Source: Nocardioides massiliensis
Lineage (GTDB): Bacteria; Actinomycetota; Actinomycetes; Propionibacteriales; Nocardioidaceae
Direction: 5' to 3'
Assembly: GCF_030811215.1 (NCBI RefSeq)
Contig: NZ_JAUSQM010000001.1
Location: forward strand, 124,001 to 188,000
DNA: 64,000 nucleotides
Shown: piece after piece, positions 1 to 7,437 of the stretch
Numbering within the stretch: the stretch's first letter is position 1
Layout of the letters: each line of letters opens with the position of its first letter
Translations under genes and position numbers: made by a program
The notes under the pieces: generated by a model
What the model saw: the letters and a program-made list of their open reading frames with translations, nothing else
What the model was told of the DNA's origin: nothing
Databases searched by the model: none

Positions 1-357
1 GACCACCTCGGGCGGAGCGTCGAGGTCGACCAGCCCCACGCAGCGGCCCGTACCGGGGTCGACATACATCGTGCGCCAGCCGACCGGTGGGTCGACCTCC
101 GCCGGAAGGACCCCCAGCGCCAGCGCGGAGTCGGAGCTGACGGGCCCGCCCTGGTGCAGGACGTCGGGCTGGCTGACCAGCGGTCCCCAGTCGGGGAGCA
201 CCTCTCCCACGGTCACGGGCGTGGGGCGGTTCAGCACGACACCGAGGGCACCGTCGTCGTCGGAGTCCACCACCAGCACCACCGTGCGGTCGAAGCTGGG
301 ATCGGTGAGGGCCGGGCTGGCCACGAGCAGGTCACCGGGACGGGGACGGCTGACCAC
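1..357 (-). CDS. YqgE/AlgH family protein (UPF0301), C-terminus cut by window edge
   Basis: Reading the minus strand from a GTG at 357 gives VVSRPRPGDLLVASPALTDP, then FDRTVVLVVDSDDDGALGVVLNRP and later LHQGGPVSSD. This is the conserved N-terminal pattern of the YqgE/AlgH family, in which a protein is 'released' as LL.ASP.l.D..F..tVv.l..H...ga.G.v.NRP. A GGAG lies 9 nt before the GTG and overlaps the stop of the malic enzyme gene, so the two genes are probably co-transcribed. The family's biochemical role is poorly defined; AlgH was named as an alginate regulator in Pseudomonas, which need not apply here. About 119 residues are visible and the frame is still open at base 1. Confidence 0.8.
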   Translation of the reverse strand, partial: MVSRPRPGDLLVASPALTDPSFDRTVVLVVDSDDDGALGVVLNRPTPVTVGEVLPDWGPLVSQPDVLHQGGPVSSDSALALGVLPAEVDPPVGWRTMYVDPGTGRCVGLVDLDAPPEVV

Positions 358-363
358 GCGGCC

Positions 364-1764
364 TCACTCCGTCCGGGACGGGTAGGCCTCCGCCGCCTCG
401 CGGACGGCCGTGGCCACCGCGTGGTGCACCTCGGGGTGGAAGACACTCGGGATGATGTAGTGCGGATTCAGCTCGTCGTCGGCCACCGCGCCCGCGATGG
501 CCCGCGCCGCCGCGAGCAGGAGCACGTCGTCGATGTCGCTGGCGGAGGCGTCGAGCAGCCCGCGGAAGACGCCGGGGAACGCCAGCACGTTGTTGATCTG
601 GTTCGGGTGGTCGGACCGCCCGGTCGCCACGACCTTCGCGTGCTCGCGCGCGATCGCGGGGTCGATCTCGGGGTCGGGGTTGGCCAGCGCGAACACGATC
701 GCGTCGGGTGCCATCGCCGCCACGTCGTCGCCGTCGAGGATGTCGGGGGCCGAGACACCGATGAAGACGTCGGCGTCGCGCACCGCCTCCTTGAGCGTGC
801 CGCGCAGGTCGCGGGCGTTGGTGTGCTCGGCGGTCCAGCGCAGCGACTCGTGCAGACCGGCGCGCTCGGCGTGCACGACACCCTCGACGTCGGCGACGAC
901 CACGTCGGCGGCGCCCGCGGTCAGCAGCAGGCGCAGGATGGCGGTGCCTGCGGCGCCCGCCCCAGCGAGCACGATCCGGGCGGTCTCGAGCGGCTTCTCG
1001 ACGACCCGCAGCGCGTTCTCCAGTGCGGCCAGCACCACGATCGCCGTACCGTGCTGGTCGTCGTGGAAGACCGGGACGTCGAGGACCTCCCGCAGACGTG
1101 CCTCGATCTCGAAGCACCGCGGCGCCGAGATGTCCTCGAGGTTGATGCCGGCGAACCCGGGCGCCACCGCGCGGACGATCTCGACGATCGTGTCGGTGTC
1201 CTGGGTGTCGAGGACCAGCGGCCATGCGTCGATCCCGCCGAACCGCTTGAACAGCGCAGCCTTGCCCTCCATGACCGGCAGCGCGGCGGCGGCGCCGATG
1301 TTGCCCAGCCCGAGCACGGCCGAGCCGTCGGTGATGACGGCGACCGAGTTGCGCTTGATCGTCAGGCGGCGCGCGTCCTCCGGGTTCTCGGCGATCGCCT
1401 GGCACACGCGCGCGACGCCGGGGGTGTAGATCATCGACAGGTCGTCGCGGTTGCGCAGCGGGTGCTTCGACGCCATCTCGATCGTGCCGCCGAGGTGCAT
1501 GAGGAACGTCCGGTCGGAGACCTTGCGGACCTCGACCCCCTCGACCCCGCGCAGTGCGTCGACGATCCGGCCGGCGTGCTCCTGGTCGGAGGCGGCACAG
1601 GTCAGGTCGATCTGCAGCGCGTCGTGCCCGGAGGCCGACACGTCGAGCGCGGTGACGATCCCCCCGACGGCCTCGACCGCCGCGGTCAGCTGGCTGACCG
1701 CCGACGTGCCGGCCGGGACATCGAGGCGGGCGGTGATGGAGTTCGAGACGCTAGGGGCGGCCAC
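364..1764 (-). CDS. NAD(P)-dependent malic enzyme with N-terminal ACT domain
   Basis: Malic enzyme oxidatively decarboxylates malate to pyruvate, linking the TCA cycle to gluconeogenesis and NAD(P)H supply. The 466 residues hold an ACT-like regulatory domain (about 1-80, a small-molecule-binding fold), then the malic enzyme N-domain with YTPGVARVC, TDGSAVLGLGNIG and the acidic metal-binding GINLEDISAPRCFEIE, then FHDDQHGTA, then the Rossmann NAD domain with LAGAGAAGTAILRLL. These are the standard catalytic and dinucleotide motifs. Cofactor preference cannot be read safely from sequence. The ACT fusion is the form common in actinobacteria and suggests allosteric control by an amino acid or similar ligand. 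The YqgE gene follows after 6 nt. Confidence 0.93.
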   Translation of the reverse strand: MAAPSVSNSITARLDVPAGTSAVSQLTAAVEAVGGIVTALDVSASGHDALQIDLTCAASDQEHAGRIVDALRGVEGVEVRKVSDRTFLMHLGGTIEMASKHPLRNRDDLSMIYTPGVARVCQAIAENPEDARRLTIKRNSVAVITDGSAVLGLGNIGAAAALPVMEGKAALFKRFGGIDAWPLVLDTQDTDTIVEIVRAVAPGFAGINLEDISAPRCFEIEARLREVLDVPVFHDDQHGTAIVVLAALENALRVVEKPLETARIVLAGAGAAGTAILRLLLTAGAADVVVADVEGVVHAERAGLHESLRWTAEHTNARDLRGTLKEAVRDADVFIGVSAPDILDGDDVAAMAPDAIVFALANPDPEIDPAIAREHAKVVATGRSDHPNQINNVLAFPGVFRGLLDASASDIDDVLLLAAARAIAGAVADDELNPHYIIPSVFHPEVHHAVATAVREAAEAYPSRTE

Positions 1765-1831
1765 AGGGTGAATCCTCCCACTCAGGAGCTCGTCGTCGAC
1801 ACCCCGGTCGGCACCGACGAGGAGCGCGGGC

Positions 1832-2845
1832 TCAGCCCGTGAACCGGACGTCGCCCCCGTCGGCCGGCACGAGGCCGAGCCAGACCTTGCCCGGAGGCAG
1901 CGTCAGCTCGCCGCCCTGGGTGCGCAGCTGGACCGAGCCCGCGAAGCCCTTCTTGGTCCACCGGCCGCGCACGACCTCGCCGCCGTGGAAGACGAACGCC
2001 TCTCCCTTGCCGACGAACCGCGACTCCGGCACCGGGTTGCCCGCCGGGTCCGTGTAGCCGGCGTCGCCGACCGGGACGCGCAGGACCACAAGCGTGTCGG
2101 GACGGAAGACATCGCCGTCGGCCGCGTGGCCGTTGGTCGGGGTGTAGCCCCCCTTGGCGAAGCTCCACGTCGTGGTGCGCCGACCCGAGAACTGGGCCTC
2201 GACGGTGGTCGCCGGGCGTGCGCCGGGGAACTCCTCGTCCGTACCCCAAGGCAGGTACGCCGCCGGCGTCGATCCGGCGCCGGTCTCCTTCGCCAACGCG
2301 GTGAGGTCCATCATCAGGTTGTAGGGCGCGCGGCGACCGCTGTCACGCGAGAACCCGGGCGCTCCCTCGACGACCGTCGTGACCTGCTCCGAGCGCAGTC
2401 GGTTGACGGTGGCCGGAGCGCCCCCGCTGGCGACGAGCACCCCGTCGAGCGGCTTGACGATCCCGATGTCGGTGGTGCGCGAGGAGCGCACCGGCCCGAC
2501 CCGCTCGGGCAGCTCGGAGTAGAAGAACGCCGCGAGCCGGCTGTCACCGCCCTCGACGAGCTGCTCGGCGACGAGGTCCGCAGCGGAGAGCCCGAGCTGC
2601 GGTGCCGCGGAGGCGGTGTTGTCGATCTTGACGACGAACACCGGGTTCGTCGGGGCGCTGCCCTCGACGAGCTCGCCCGTCAGCGGCGAGCGCGCCTCGA
2701 GAGCGGAGCCGTCGACGGTCTCCTGGGCCTCGGGCGCGTCGTCCGGCTCCTCGTTGCTCCCGCACGCGGCGAGCGTGAGGGCGATCGCCAGGCTGCCGGC
2801 GGTGAGGGCGAGGGCACGGGCCGCGCGAGGAGAGCGGAAACGCAT
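1832..2845 (-). CDS. DUF3048 domain lipoprotein
   Basis: A 337-residue secreted lipoprotein. The N-terminus has basic residues, a hydrophobic stretch and the lipobox LAAC with Cys28 as the lipidation site. The body (about 50-335) is DUF3048-like (YerB type): PLTGELVE..PVFVVKIDN, GLSAADLVAEQLVEGGDSRLAAFFYSE, ERVGPVRSSR and the C-terminal GGEVVRGRWTKKGF...LRTQGG are the family's usual blocks. YerB-type proteins are extracytoplasmic and of unknown biochemical function. A good AGGAG sits upstream of the ATG. The gene stands alone between the malic enzyme and a terminator. Confidence 0.85.
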   Translation of the reverse strand: MRFRSPRAARALALTAGSLAIALTLAACGSNEEPDDAPEAQETVDGSALEARSPLTGELVEGSAPTNPVFVVKIDNTASAAPQLGLSAADLVAEQLVEGGDSRLAAFFYSELPERVGPVRSSRTTDIGIVKPLDGVLVASGGAPATVNRLRSEQVTTVVEGAPGFSRDSGRRAPYNLMMDLTALAKETGAGSTPAAYLPWGTDEEFPGARPATTVEAQFSGRRTTTWSFAKGGYTPTNGHAADGDVFRPDTLVVLRVPVGDAGYTDPAGNPVPESRFVGKGEAFVFHGGEVVRGRWTKKGFAGSVQLRTQGGELTLPPGKVWLGLVPADGGDVRFTG

Positions 2846-2922
2846 GAGGTGGAGCTCCTGTCGAGATGGTCGCGAGCGGACGTCAGGGCCGTCGGGCGGT
2901 GGACAGCCGTCCCAGTGTGCCG

Positions 2923-2954
2923 CAGGGCCCTCCGTCGTTCGACGAAGGGCCCTG
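2923..2954. terminator. Hairpin terminator downstream of the NlpC/P60 gene
   Basis: CAGGGCCCT at 2923-2931 pairs with AGGGCCCTG at 2946-2954, and the interior can extend the stem (CGTC..GACG). It lies 50 bp after the stop of the NlpC/P60 gene on the minus strand. The same AGGGCCCT core occurs in the two terminators near ssrA. Confidence 0.6.
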
Positions 2955-3003
2955 GGGTGTCGCGCGGAGTCCGGGGAAGTTCCGCCTGGTCCGTCCGAGA
3001 CGG

Positions 3004-3606
3004 TCAGAGACGGTGGCGGACCGTGCCTGCGAACCAGCTGTCGGTCCAGATCGGCGCGCGCTCGACGGTCCGGTTGCCGTACGGCGCGTGGATGATGAAC
3101 CGCTTGCCGTGCTTGTTGCGGCCGCCGTAGATGCCCACGTGGTAGACGCTGCCACCGCGGTGGAAGAACACGAAGTCACCGCGCTTCAGCTGCCCGCGCG
3201 AGATCCGCTTGGTGAATCCCGCCTGGGCACCCGAGGTGCGGGGGATCCGCGAGAAGCCGGCCTTGCGGAAGGAGTAGTAGGTCAGCCCCGAGCAGTCGAA
3301 GGCGTGCGGGCCGGCCGAGCCGTAGCGGTAGGGGTCGCCCTTCTGGTTGGCCGCGACCTTGACCGCGACGCGGATGGGCTTGTTGCGGCGGTACGCCGCG
3401 CGCTTGGCCTTCTTCTTCTGGGCCATCTTCTTCTGGGCCGCGGTCATCTGGGTCGACTTCTGCGCCGACTTCTGGGCCGCGTCGGCGGTGGCCGGGGCGA
3501 CGGTCGCGCTCAGCGTCAGCATCAGCGCGAGCGCGGTGAGGACGACGGCGATCCCGCGGGCGGGAACGCGCAGGGCATGGAGCAGCACGGACAGGGATGC
3601 AGACAT
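3004..3606 (-). CDS. Secreted NlpC/P60 peptidoglycan endopeptidase
   Basis: A 200-residue cell-wall hydrolase. The ATG at 3606 is chosen because it follows the riboswitch and opens a Sec signal peptide (hydrophobic about 18-42, ending ATADA); the reading frame upstream of it is RNA leader. A Lys/Gln-rich linker (44-75) precedes the NlpC/P60 domain. The catalytic triad is visible: Cys105 in FDCSGL, His156 in YHVGIYGG and His173 in IIHAPYG. Such enzymes cut D-gamma-glutamyl-meso-diaminopimelate stem-peptide bonds. Control by a c-di-AMP riboswitch is typical for actinobacterial wall hydrolases and ties the gene to osmotic and wall homeostasis. Confidence 0.9.
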   Translation of the reverse strand: MSASLSVLLHALRVPARGIAVVLTALALMLTLSATVAPATADAAQKSAQKSTQMTAAQKKMAQKKKAKRAAYRRNKPIRVAVKVAANQKGDPYRYGSAGPHAFDCSGLTYYSFRKAGFSRIPRTSGAQAGFTKRISRGQLKRGDFVFFHRGGSVYHVGIYGGRNKHGKRFIIHAPYGNRTVERAPIWTDSWFAGTVRHRL

Positions 3607-3612
3607 GAGAGG

Positions 3613-3763
3613 TTCCTCGTCCCACGCCTGTGAGGTGAGCTGTCGGGTTAGGGCGGGAAAGGTTGCCCTGCCGCAGTGCGGCTTCACCCCGAGTGATCCG
3701 GACGGGTCCGGACACGGAAAAAGTGGGTCCCCCACTCCTGCCCAAGTCGTGACGTTCGGCGAC
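3613..3763 (-). promoter_or_regulatory. c-di-AMP riboswitch (ydaO/yuaA class)
   Basis: The minus-strand leader holds the conserved blocks of this class in order: GTCGCCGAACGTC near 3763, GGGCAGGAGTGGGGGACCCA, then CGGGGTGAAGCCGC, GGCAGGGCAACC, CGCCCTAACCCGACAGCTCA and CCTCACAGGCGTGGGACGAGG, ending a few bases before the ATG at 3606. These blocks and their spacing match ydaO-type leaders in front of actinobacterial rpf and nlpC genes. The ligand is known for the class. The expected effect, off when c-di-AMP is high, is inferred. The recognition rests on sequence blocks only; no covariance model was run. Confidence 0.88.
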
Positions 3764-3997
3764 AGGGACCGGTGCGGATCGGGCAGGACTCGGCGTGATC
3801 GCACCGGCTGTTGAGTTGATGGACGCGTGAGCGCCTCGGTGAGGTTAGACAGAGAGGGCCGGTGATTCCCAAACCGACACATGTCGGGCACCGTGGCCTG
3901 CGCCATAGCGACAGGCGTCGATCACGCTCAGCGCATGAGCGCCGTCACTCGATCCGGGCGACCCACATCACACTGCGACGGGGGAACTGTCCGGGGC

Positions 3998-4753
3998 TCA
4001 AAGAGCAGCCCCGCCGTCGACGTACACCGTCTGGCCGGTGACGTACGACGCCTCGTCGCTGGCGAGGAAGCTGATGACGGCGGCGATGTCCTCGGGGTAG
4101 CCCACCCGGCGGACCGGGTTCTGCTCGGCGGCGGCCGCGCGGAAGTCCTCGGGGCTGAGCTTGAGGCGGGCGGCGGTCTGGTCGGTCATCTCGGTGACGA
4201 CGAACCCCGGGGCGACGGCGTTGACGTTGATCCCGAACGGGCCGAGCTCGATCGCGAGCGTGCGGGTCAGCCCCTGCACGCCGGCTTTGGCGGCGGAGTA
4301 GTTGGCCTGTCCGCGCGAGCCGTTGGCCGACACCGACGACAGGTTGACGACCTTGCCGTAGCGCTGCTCCACGAAGTGGGCCTGAGCGGCCTTCGTCATG
4401 AGGAAGGCGCCCTTGAGGTGGACCCCCATCACCGAGTCCCAGTCGTCCTCGGACATCTTGAACAGCAGGTTGTCGCGGGTGATGCCGGCGTTGTTGACCA
4501 GGACGTGCAGCCCGCCGAGCTCCTCGACGACCCGGGCCACGGCGGCCTCCACCGAGCTGGCGTCGGCGACGTCGCAGCCGACGCCGATCGCGCGACTCGC
4601 GCCGAGGTCGGCGGCGGTGGCGACCGCCTGCTGCTCGTCGAGGTCGAGCACCGCGACCGCGGCGCCCTCCTGCGCGAAGCGACGGGCCGTGCCCGCCCCG
4701 ATACCGCGGGCAGCGCCCGTCACGATGACCACTCGGTCCTCAAAACGCGTCAT
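3998..4753 (-). CDS. Short-chain dehydrogenase/reductase, 3-oxoacyl-ACP reductase-like
   Basis: A 251-residue classical SDR. The cofactor motif TGAARGIGAG is at 12-21, NNAG at 87-90, the catalytic Ser near 139, and Tyr152 and Lys156 in YSAAKAG. The C-terminus ETVYVDGGAAL... fits FabG-like proteins (TGQTVYVDGG). An Arg near the glycine motif suggests NADP(H). The start MTRFEDRV at 4753 is preferred to the longer frame because SDRs begin at this point. FabG-like SDRs act in fatty-acid or polyhydroxyalkanoate cycles or on assorted ketones. There is no pathway context here, so the substrate is not assigned. Confidence 0.85.
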   Translation of the reverse strand: MTRFEDRVVIVTGAARGIGAGTARRFAQEGAAVAVLDLDEQQAVATAADLGASRAIGVGCDVADASSVEAAVARVVEELGGLHVLVNNAGITRDNLLFKMSEDDWDSVMGVHLKGAFLMTKAAQAHFVEQRYGKVVNLSSVSANGSRGQANYSAAKAGVQGLTRTLAIELGPFGINVNAVAPGFVVTEMTDQTAARLKLSPEDFRAAAAEQNPVRRVGYPEDIAAVISFLASDEASYVTGQTVYVDGGAAL

Positions 4754-4783
4754 GGGCGCGACCTTATCCAGGCCGGACACGCA

Positions 4784-4822
4784 TCGAACCCCGCGCCCAC
4801 GCAACGCGGGAACGGGGTTCGA
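4784..4822. terminator. Terminator downstream of dps
   Basis: TCGAACCCCG at 4784-4793 pairs perfectly with CGGGGTTCGA at 4813-4822 across a 19-nt loop. It lies between the dps stop (4847) and the SDR start (4753), which share the minus strand. Confidence 0.6.
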
Positions 4823-4846
4823 CAGGTGGTGCGGACGAGCGGGAGC

Positions 4847-5386
4847 TCAGGCCGTGATGTTGGCCGGGCGGCTCTGGTTGGCGACGCGGTTCTCGGCGTC
4901 GATCATCCAGGCGAGCTGCTCCACGCGCTCGAGAATCGTGTGCAGGATGTCGGCCGTGGTCGGGTCCTCGGCGTCGACGTTGTCGTGGATCCGGCGCGCG
5001 GTGCCGGCGGTCGCGTAGAGCGCCGCGACGATCAGGTCGACGCACTCCGCCGTGTCGACCTCGCCCATCGGGAACTCCGGGAGGCTGGTCTGCTCGGCGA
5101 CGGTCTTGGCCCGGCCGTCCGGAACGATGTAGAGCGCGCGCATCCGCTCGGCGATCTGGTCGGAGAACTCACGCGCGGCGTCGACGACCTCGTCGAGAGC
5201 GAGGTGCAGGTCGCGGAAGTTCTTGCCGACGACGTTCCAGTGGGCCTGCTTGCCCTGGAGGTGCAGGTCGATGAGGTCGACGTGCAGCTGCTGGAGGTGG
5301 ACCGCGAGCTGGCGCCCGGCCGTGAACGCCGGCGTCGCGGTGTGCTGGGCGGAGGTGTTCTCAGTCCGTGTCGTCATGTCCGACAT
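4847..5386 (-). CDS. dps: Dps family ferritin-like DNA-protection protein
   Basis: A 179-residue Dps-type mini-ferritin, which oxidises and stores iron and may shield DNA under stress. The four-helix ferritin fold shows in LHLQGKQAHWNVVGKNF (ferroxidase His), the signature LDEVVDAAREFSDQIAERM and the C-terminal helix ADILHTILERVEQLAWMIDAE. The start MSDM at 5386 is preferred because AAAGGGGGG lies 4 nt upstream; MTTR at 5377 is the alternative. The leader carries a perfect 7-1-7 palindrome and a DtxR/IdeR-like box, so metal- or peroxide-responsive repression is likely. The N-terminal tail (about 20 residues) is Thr/Ser/Ala-rich and not Lys-rich. Confidence 0.92.
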   Translation of the reverse strand: MSDMTTRTENTSAQHTATPAFTAGRQLAVHLQQLHVDLIDLHLQGKQAHWNVVGKNFRDLHLALDEVVDAAREFSDQIAERMRALYIVPDGRAKTVAEQTSLPEFPMGEVDTAECVDLIVAALYATAGTARRIHDNVDAEDPTTADILHTILERVEQLAWMIDAENRVANQSRPANITA

Positions 5387-5400
5387 CGTACCCCCCTTTT

Positions 5401-5415
5401 CTGGAATCATTCCAG
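5401..5415. promoter_or_regulatory. Perfect 7-1-7 palindrome upstream of dps (Fur-family-type operator candidate)
   Basis: CTGGAAT-C-ATTCCAG is a perfect inverted repeat with the 7-1-7 geometry used by Fur, Zur and PerR family repressors, and the inner AAT-N-ATT is shared with their boxes. It ends 15 bp upstream of the dps ATG. The identity of the regulator is inferred from geometry alone. Confidence 0.5.
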
Positions 5416-5434
5416 GAAAGGAAGCCTTGCCTCA
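5416..5434 (-). promoter_or_regulatory. Possible DtxR/IdeR iron box upstream of dps
   Basis: On the minus strand TGAGGCAAGGCTTCCTTTC agrees with about 14 of 19 positions of the degenerate iron box TWAGGTWAGSCTWACCTWA. It abuts the 7-1-7 palindrome. It is weaker than a canonical site. Confidence 0.35.
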
Positions 5435-5446
5435 GTTAGTGGAGGC

Positions 5447-5875
5447 TCACCTCGGCGGCTCCAGCGCCGCCCGCAACCGGTCGGCGAAGGCGGCCGGTTC
5501 GCCCTCGTCGTAGGCGTGCCGGGGCCAGAAGAACCCACGCAGACCGTCGCCCTTCGTACGCGGGACCACGTGCAGGTGCAGGTGGGCGACGGACTGGCTG
5601 ACGACGTTGTTCATCGCGACGAACGACCCCTGTGCTCCGAGTCCGGCCACCACCGCGCGGGCGACGCGCTGGCCGGCCTCGAAGAACCCGTCGCGCAGCT
5701 CGTCCGGCAGGTCGGGGAAGGTCACCACGTGGGTTCGCGGGACGAGCAGGACGTGGCCCTTGATGACCGGGCGCACGTCCAGGAAGCCGACCAGGTCGGG
5801 CTCGTCGAGCACGATCTTGGCCGGCTCGTCGCCGGTGGCGATGCGGCAGAACAGGCAGGAGTCCGCGGCTGGCAT
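5447..5875 (-). CDS. HIT family (histidine triad) nucleotide-binding protein
   Basis: A 142-residue HIT-fold hydrolase/transferase for nucleotide phosphoramidates or dinucleoside polyphosphates. The active-site triad HLHLHVVP has His98, His100 and His102. The N-terminal CLFCRI (Cys7, Cys10) is the zinc-binding start seen in HINT/Fhit-like branches, followed by FLDVRPVIKGHVLLVPRTH. The length fits the family. It lies downstream of a decayed winged-helix gene on the same strand with only 26 bp between them. The physiological substrate is not known. Confidence 0.9.
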   Translation of the reverse strand: MPAADSCLFCRIATGDEPAKIVLDEPDLVGFLDVRPVIKGHVLLVPRTHVVTFPDLPDELRDGFFEAGQRVARAVVAGLGAQGSFVAMNNVVSQSVAHLHLHVVPRTKGDGLRGFFWPRHAYDEGEPAAFADRLRAALEPPR

Positions 5876-5901
5876 GGACCCAGCGTGCCACCGCGACAGG
5901 C

Positions 5902-6776
5902 TCAGTCCGGCTCGGCGACCCGCAACCCGAGCCAGTGTGCGAGGGCTGCGATCTCGTCCTGCACCGCGGTGCGCTCACGGGGCGACCAGGCGCCGTCCTC
6001 GTGCAGCGCGTTCACGACCAGGACGCCGCGGTCGCGGTCAGCACGGGCGTCGAGCTTGCCGATCAGGCGGTCGCCATACAGGACGGGGAGGGCGTAGTAG
6101 CCCCAGCGCCGCTTCGCGGCCGGCTTGTACATCTCGAGCGTGTAGTCGAAGCCGAACAGCTCGAGCACGCGTTTGCGGTCGTAGACGAGCCGGTCGAAGG
6201 GAGAGAGCAGTGCTGCGCGCGGCTCGAAGGACGTGTCGAGCAAGGCGGGGGCGATGCGCCACTCCCCCGGTACGCCGTCGACGACCGCCGGCTCCCCCAC
6301 TGCGCCGACGTCCACCGGCTCGAGCGGCATCTTCTGGCCCTTCGCCCGGGCGATGCCGAGCGAGGCGAGCCGTCGCCGGCCGCGCTCGCGCAGGGCCTCG
6401 GCGTACGGGACGGCGTCCTCCGGGCTGACGGCGTACACGCGCTCGGCGAGGTCCCAGAGCTTGTCGCGACCCCGCGACCCGGCCACCGCGCCATCTCGTC
6501 GCGATAGAGGGCGATGTCGGCAGCCGGGCGCACCATCCCGTCGAGCTCGACCAGGCGGAGCTCGTCGAGTGCGTCGCGCAGGTCGCGGGGGTCGTAGGCG
6601 TCCCCGAGCCGGCTCCACAGCACGAGGTCGGCGCTGGGAGCGATCGCGTTCGTCGGGTCGAGCTGGAGCAGGGTCAGGCGGCGCACGACCTCCTCGAGAT
6701 CGTCCGGACGATCGGCCGCGAGCAGCTGCGCGCGTACGGCGAGCCGCCGGGCGTCGGTGCGGCTCAGGATGCGCAT
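5902..6776 (-). pseudogene. Winged-helix DNA-binding domain protein (YcaQ/AlkX-like), internal deletion plus frameshift
   Basis: The 5' part (6776 to about 6485) encodes MRILSRTDARRLAVRAQLL...LLQLDPTNAIAPSADLVLWSRLG...LYRDEMARWPG, the family's N-terminus. The 3' part, in a different frame (about 6500 to 5902), encodes VAGSRGRDKLWDLAERVY...SPFDRLVYDRKRVLELFGFDYTLEMY, its C-terminus. Intact members are close to 400 residues and have roughly 70-80 residues between these two blocks that are missing here. The coding capacity is about 290 codons in two frames, so the gene looks inactivated by an internal deletion that was not a multiple of three. Intact relatives are linked to DNA-crosslink repair (YcaQ glycosylase). 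A sequencing error alone would not explain the missing middle. Confidence 0.75.
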
Positions 6777-6800
6777 CGGCTCACCCATCCGCGGAGCCTG

Positions 6801-7352
6801 TCACCGGCGCGGTGTCGCGCGCAGCATCTCGCCCAGGGTCTGGGTCGTGCGCCAGTTGCGGATCGTCAGCGAGGCGTAGACCGGTGAGCCGATCACGCGG
6901 TTGAGCCGGCTCCGGGTCGCCAGCGCGGTGAGCCGACGGAAGTAGAAGGCGTGGGACCCGAAGGCGACCTCGTCGACCTCGGGGTTGATCGGAACGTAGG
7001 GACGTACGTCGTCGGCGCCGACCCCGAGGTAGAACCCGACGTCGTAGCGGTAGGCGTCGGGGTCCGCACCGAAGTCCCCGGGCGCCTCCGCCAACACAGT
7101 GGCGTACTGCTGCTCGTCGAGCACGAGGGCACGGATGAGGCTCGAGTCCAGTGCGAAGGCCTGCGGCAGGCTCTCCTCGATCCACGTCGCGACCTCGGCG
7201 GCCGGCAGCTCGGAGTCGAGCAGGACGTTGCCGGACTGGATGTAGGTGCGCACCCCGGGGAACCGCTGCGCGAGGTGCTCACGCAGCGCGGCCATCGCGA
7301 TCTTGTTGCGACCGCCGACGTTGATGCCCCGCAGGAGGACGACGTACGTCAT
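6801..7352 (-). CDS. DUF1697 domain protein
   Basis: A 183-residue DUF1697 protein, shown by the opening MTYVVLLRGINVGGRNKIAM, then YIQSGNVLLDS and the end ASLTIRNWRTTQTLGEML, the three signature blocks. The function of the family is unknown. The start at 7352 is the family-typical MxxYVxLLRGINVGG. A TAGGCT hexamer (7360-7365 on the minus strand) ends 7 nt before the ATG, so the mRNA is probably leaderless. The downstream winged-helix pseudogene follows after 24 bp. Confidence 0.88.
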   Translation of the reverse strand: MTYVVLLRGINVGGRNKIAMAALREHLAQRFPGVRTYIQSGNVLLDSELPAAEVATWIEESLPQAFALDSSLIRALVLDEQQYATVLAEAPGDFGADPDAYRYDVGFYLGVGADDVRPYVPINPEVDEVAFGSHAFYFRRLTALATRSRLNRVIGSPVYASLTIRNWRTTQTLGEMLRATPRR

Positions 7353-7402
7353 GCGCGCGAGCCTACGGCCGCACACGCTTCTCCACACCTTGTTTTCGAC
7401 CC

Positions 7403-7431
7403 TTGCGGCTGTCGCACTGGTGTTCTAAAAT
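7403..7431 (+). promoter_or_regulatory. Promoter of the DUF222/HNH gene, leaderless
   Basis: TTGCGG (7403-7408), a 17-nt spacer and TAAAAT (7426-7431) are followed by 6 nt and then the ATG at 7438. Transcription would begin at or next to the start codon. Confidence 0.6.
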
Positions 7432-7437
7432 AGTGAG

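Noticed and set aside
154-1842. Long open frame of 562 codons on the plus strand opposite the malic enzyme
   Set aside because: It is the GC-rich antisense shadow of a clear gene. It is low in motif content, and the minus strand has all malic enzyme motifs.
3607-3906. 100-residue N-terminal extension of the NlpC/P60 frame
   Set aside because: The DNA encodes the c-di-AMP riboswitch, and the extension would put a signal peptide in the middle of the protein.
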